Positions 61,735 through 64,000 of a DNA stretch of 64,000 nucleotides are shown here, piece after piece (positions within the stretch are counted from its first letter, which is position 1; each line of letters opens with the position of its first letter). The notes beneath the pieces were generated by a model. That model made no database searches, was not told the origin of the DNA, and saw only the letters and a list, made by a program, of their open reading frames with translations. This DNA comes from Tillus elongatus (Eukaryota > Arthropoda > Insecta > Coleoptera > Cleridae), in contig OZ023265.1 in assembly GCA_964006375.1 (NCBI GenBank), positions 171,747,943 through 171,811,942 on the forward strand. The letters are read 5' to 3'. The translations under genes were made by a program, and so were the position numbers.

Positions 61735-62775
61735 GCTTTGTGACGATATACGATAGCATAACATTGATTTTGACTAAATTTGGTGGCGTGGATAAACTCG
61801 ATAACCAGGAAAATCGGTCCAGGTTTTCCCGGAAAATGTTGTGTTTCCTTTCGGAAAAAAATTATATCCTCAGAGATTACAAAGGAAGAGCAACCAAATT
61901 TGGTGTGCGTGTTTGTATTATAAAGAGTGACCCAGATACCAAATTTAGGTCTGCAAGTTAAAGGACAAAAAGTTATAGGCATTTAAAGAAAATAAATTGG
62001 GGATTTTCCTCAAAAAGCCCATGTCGCGATTTGAAACGTCAAAATTCGCAACATTTAGGCAAAGAACCTGAAACAAATAGGGATTATGTAAATAAAGTGT
62101 CGCAAGAAGTGTGTTCTACAAACCCTTAAGTTTCAGCTTCAACCGCCATTGTCCTTCATTATGCTCAAATATTTACAGAAAATTCATTTCAAATAGACCC
62201 TTTCTCTGATGCTTTGCCTGTGGGTTCAGTTAAGTTGATGCTTTGGCTGTGACTTTAGTTAAGTTTATGGTTTAACAGTCTTTAATTTTTAGCTAATTTT
62301 TGTAGAAAAAATTGTTTACTGAGGAGACAGTGACTTTTCAATTTTAAAAGGATTTCTTCAAATGAGCGCAAACTAGTCCCCCTAGAATCCATATCCGGGT
62401 TTACTTTCAGTTTTTATCTGTTTGTATAAATACCAGGTGAAACTAATGTGGGTTATGTAGAGAACATGTAAGAAGTGTGTTTTGCAAACCCTTCATTTCC
62501 AGCTTCAATCGTAATTGTCCTTTTTACTAAAATATTTGCACAAAATTCATTTTATATATAGACGCTTTCTCTGATGCTTTGGCAGTGGTTTCAATTATAT
62601 AGTTTATCGTTGAATGGCCTATAATTTTTAACGAATGTTTGTAGAAAAAATTCGTTAATGAAGAGACCATCACTTTCGTTTTAAAAAAGATTTCTTCCAA
62701 TCAGCACGAACTGGGCTCCTTAGAACTCATATCCGGGGTTAATTTCAGTTTTTTTTTCATATATACAGGCTGACG
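61735..62775 (+). mobile_element. (TA)n-family variant with tandem 3' units and no TA tract
   Basis: 61740-61980 matches the family core (GGAAAATCGGTCCAGGTTTT and CCAAATTTGGTG). 61980-62420 and 62440-62775 are two diverged tandem units. Each carries an AGAAGTGTGTT...CAAACCCTT phrase, a CTTTCTCTGATGCTTTG phrase, a hairpin-end block and the CATATCCGGG block. 5640-6385 is the same variant in reverse. The TA tract is absent here. Confidence 0.65.
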
Positions 62776-63010
62776 CATTTCTACGGTAAAGCTCAATATA
62801 ATTGTTACTATACAAGCTACGAGAAGAAATTGTATACGTTAATTATAGGGTGTCTTAAGCTGCATCTTATAAAAATATTTTGATAATCACAGGCTGGTCC
62901 ATAAGTCGTTGGTGATTCCTACAATTGTTTTTTTCGAACACCGGCCATTATATTATTGCATTTTTGCATTTTGTTTTGGAATATGTTGCATGTTTGTAAG
63001 AAAAAAATCG
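62776..63010. other. Unassigned AT-rich sequence
   Basis: Nothing recognised. Confidence 0.4.
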
Positions 63011-63011
63011 A

Positions 63012-63283
63012 GACGCAGTAAGTGAGTTTTGGTAGCGATATTTCATTAAATCCTTCAAATTTGAATAACTCCATTTGCTATTAACCTAAGGTTTGTTGGC
63101 TAGGAAACCAGTTTTCTCGGAAACCTTTTACGTTTATTTTCGGAAAATTTTTGCACATTTTCAAACAATAATTTATTTTCATAAGGTATGGTACATTGTT
63201 TCTACTATATAGGTTATACATATTTGCTATTAAAAACATTTTTATCAAAATTCACTTCCATAAGGCACTTGCTGTGTCGAGAC
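63012..63283. mobile_element. Short element with the family terminus at both ends
   Basis: The left end GAGACGCAGTAAGTGAGTTT and the right end GGCACTTGCTGTGTCGAGA are both copies of the family's conserved terminus, facing outward. The left two thirds is a reverse copy of 5210-5403; the last 70 bp is a forward terminus. The result is a 272-bp element with terminal inverted repeats of about 35-40 bp. Confidence 0.75.
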
Positions 63284-63284
63284 T

Positions 63285-64000
63285 TTTTTTTAAACTTAAT
63301 TAATAATATAAAGAAAATAAATTCTACTCGGGCTTTCACTATTATATATTTAAAGACTGCATATTGTATTACATATAAAAAATATTTTAGCCAACATAAC
63401 TTATTAGTTGTTCTCAGGCAAGTATAAAATATAATCTACTCGCTCACGTTGTGAAATTATGGCCCAAATATCCCAACTGACATGATGTTAATAATAAAGT
63501 TCTATCGAAGGAGGTGGTTTTTAAAGAAAGTTAATTTTTTCTCAATTTTTTCCTTATGGAATCTGATTAAAGTTGAATAGTGCTGTGTCGAGAAAGAGAC
63601 GTTCTTTCCGAAAATTTAAATAAATCATATCTTGCCATTAAGGAAAAAAATGTAGCCATAACGAAGTTGTTTACGTTAGGACAAATTGACTAACGCCAGG
63701 TTTTAGTTAAAATATATCGAATTTTTTTTGTTAAAACATTTTTTTTAATACGATTATCTCCGTAGATACAGGCGCCTTTCCATACTTTTTATTAACCTTG
63801 TATAATCATTTTATGATATCCACTTGTTCAGATAATCAATAATTTTGGTAATTTTTTTATTGTATCTTTTGATAGCATTAAGTATATTCGTGTGCTTGAC
63901 CCAGAATATTGAGTAGCTTTATGGATAAGCAATAAGTACTTGTTTGTCGCTACAAAAACAAATGTTCCCATTTAAGTGATCATTATATCATAAAAGATTA
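63285..64000. other. Unassigned AT-rich sequence to window end
   Basis: No coding or structural signal recognised. Confidence 0.45.

Overview
The window is eukaryotic, most probably from an insect with a large, repeat-rich genome. The only host gene I can identify is the 3' part of the 26S proteasome subunit Rpn2/PSMD1, on the + strand at 21945-27382: five exons with GT-AG introns, ending in a conserved C-terminus and followed by a poly(A) signal. The transposon fauna supports an insect: DUF4817-type mariners, piggyBac, hAT, RTE-like and Jockey/CR1-like LINEs, Penelope-like elements, a Ty3/gypsy LTR element and tRNA-derived SINEs. I cannot assign the order from sequence alone.

Layout. 1-21.9 kb is transposon-derived sequence with no recognisable Rpn2 exon, so the intron entering the first visible exon appears to exceed 21.9 kb. 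It holds an old mariner, a 1.9 kb (TA)n(TG)n array, several copies of a (TA)n-bearing repeat, LINE fragments and SINEs. 21.9-27.5 kb is the Rpn2 3' end; its 3.9 kb penultimate intron contains a non-autonomous hAT element, an RTE-like LINE remnant and a (TA)n-family fragment. 28-36 kb carries a second non-autonomous hAT (797 bp, perfect 8-bp TSD) and a complete but dead piggyBac (2478 bp, TTAA on both sides). 36-41 kb holds a long inverted repeat, several minisatellites and a Penelope-like endonuclease with a hammerhead-like motif. 41.7-44.2 kb is a LINE that keeps ORF1 and the endonuclease but has lost its reverse transcriptase. 45-54 kb has mariner relics, a second copy of the Rpn2 3' end and more (TA)n repeats. 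54.6-57 kb is a full-length hAT (8-bp TSD) with a decayed transposase. 58.2-61.6 kb is an internally deleted Ty3/gypsy element with both LTRs. The end of the window is more (TA)n-family sequence.

The most interesting observations are linked. A dispersed family of about 0.9-1.05 kb has a hairpin at one end, the same 11-12 bp motif repeated subterminally at the other, and a (TA)n tract between them. This is the architecture described for Helentron-derived HINE/DINE-1 elements. One copy lies just downstream of Rpn2. A 1.5 kb segment running from the conserved terminus of that copy, through its hairpin end and on into the last Rpn2 exon, is duplicated 22 kb away. That is what rolling-circle read-through past the 3' terminator would produce.

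Limits: transposon boundaries are given to the base only where target-site duplications or terminal repeats were visible. Family assignments come from recognising motifs, with no database search. Coordinates of decayed fragments are approximate.
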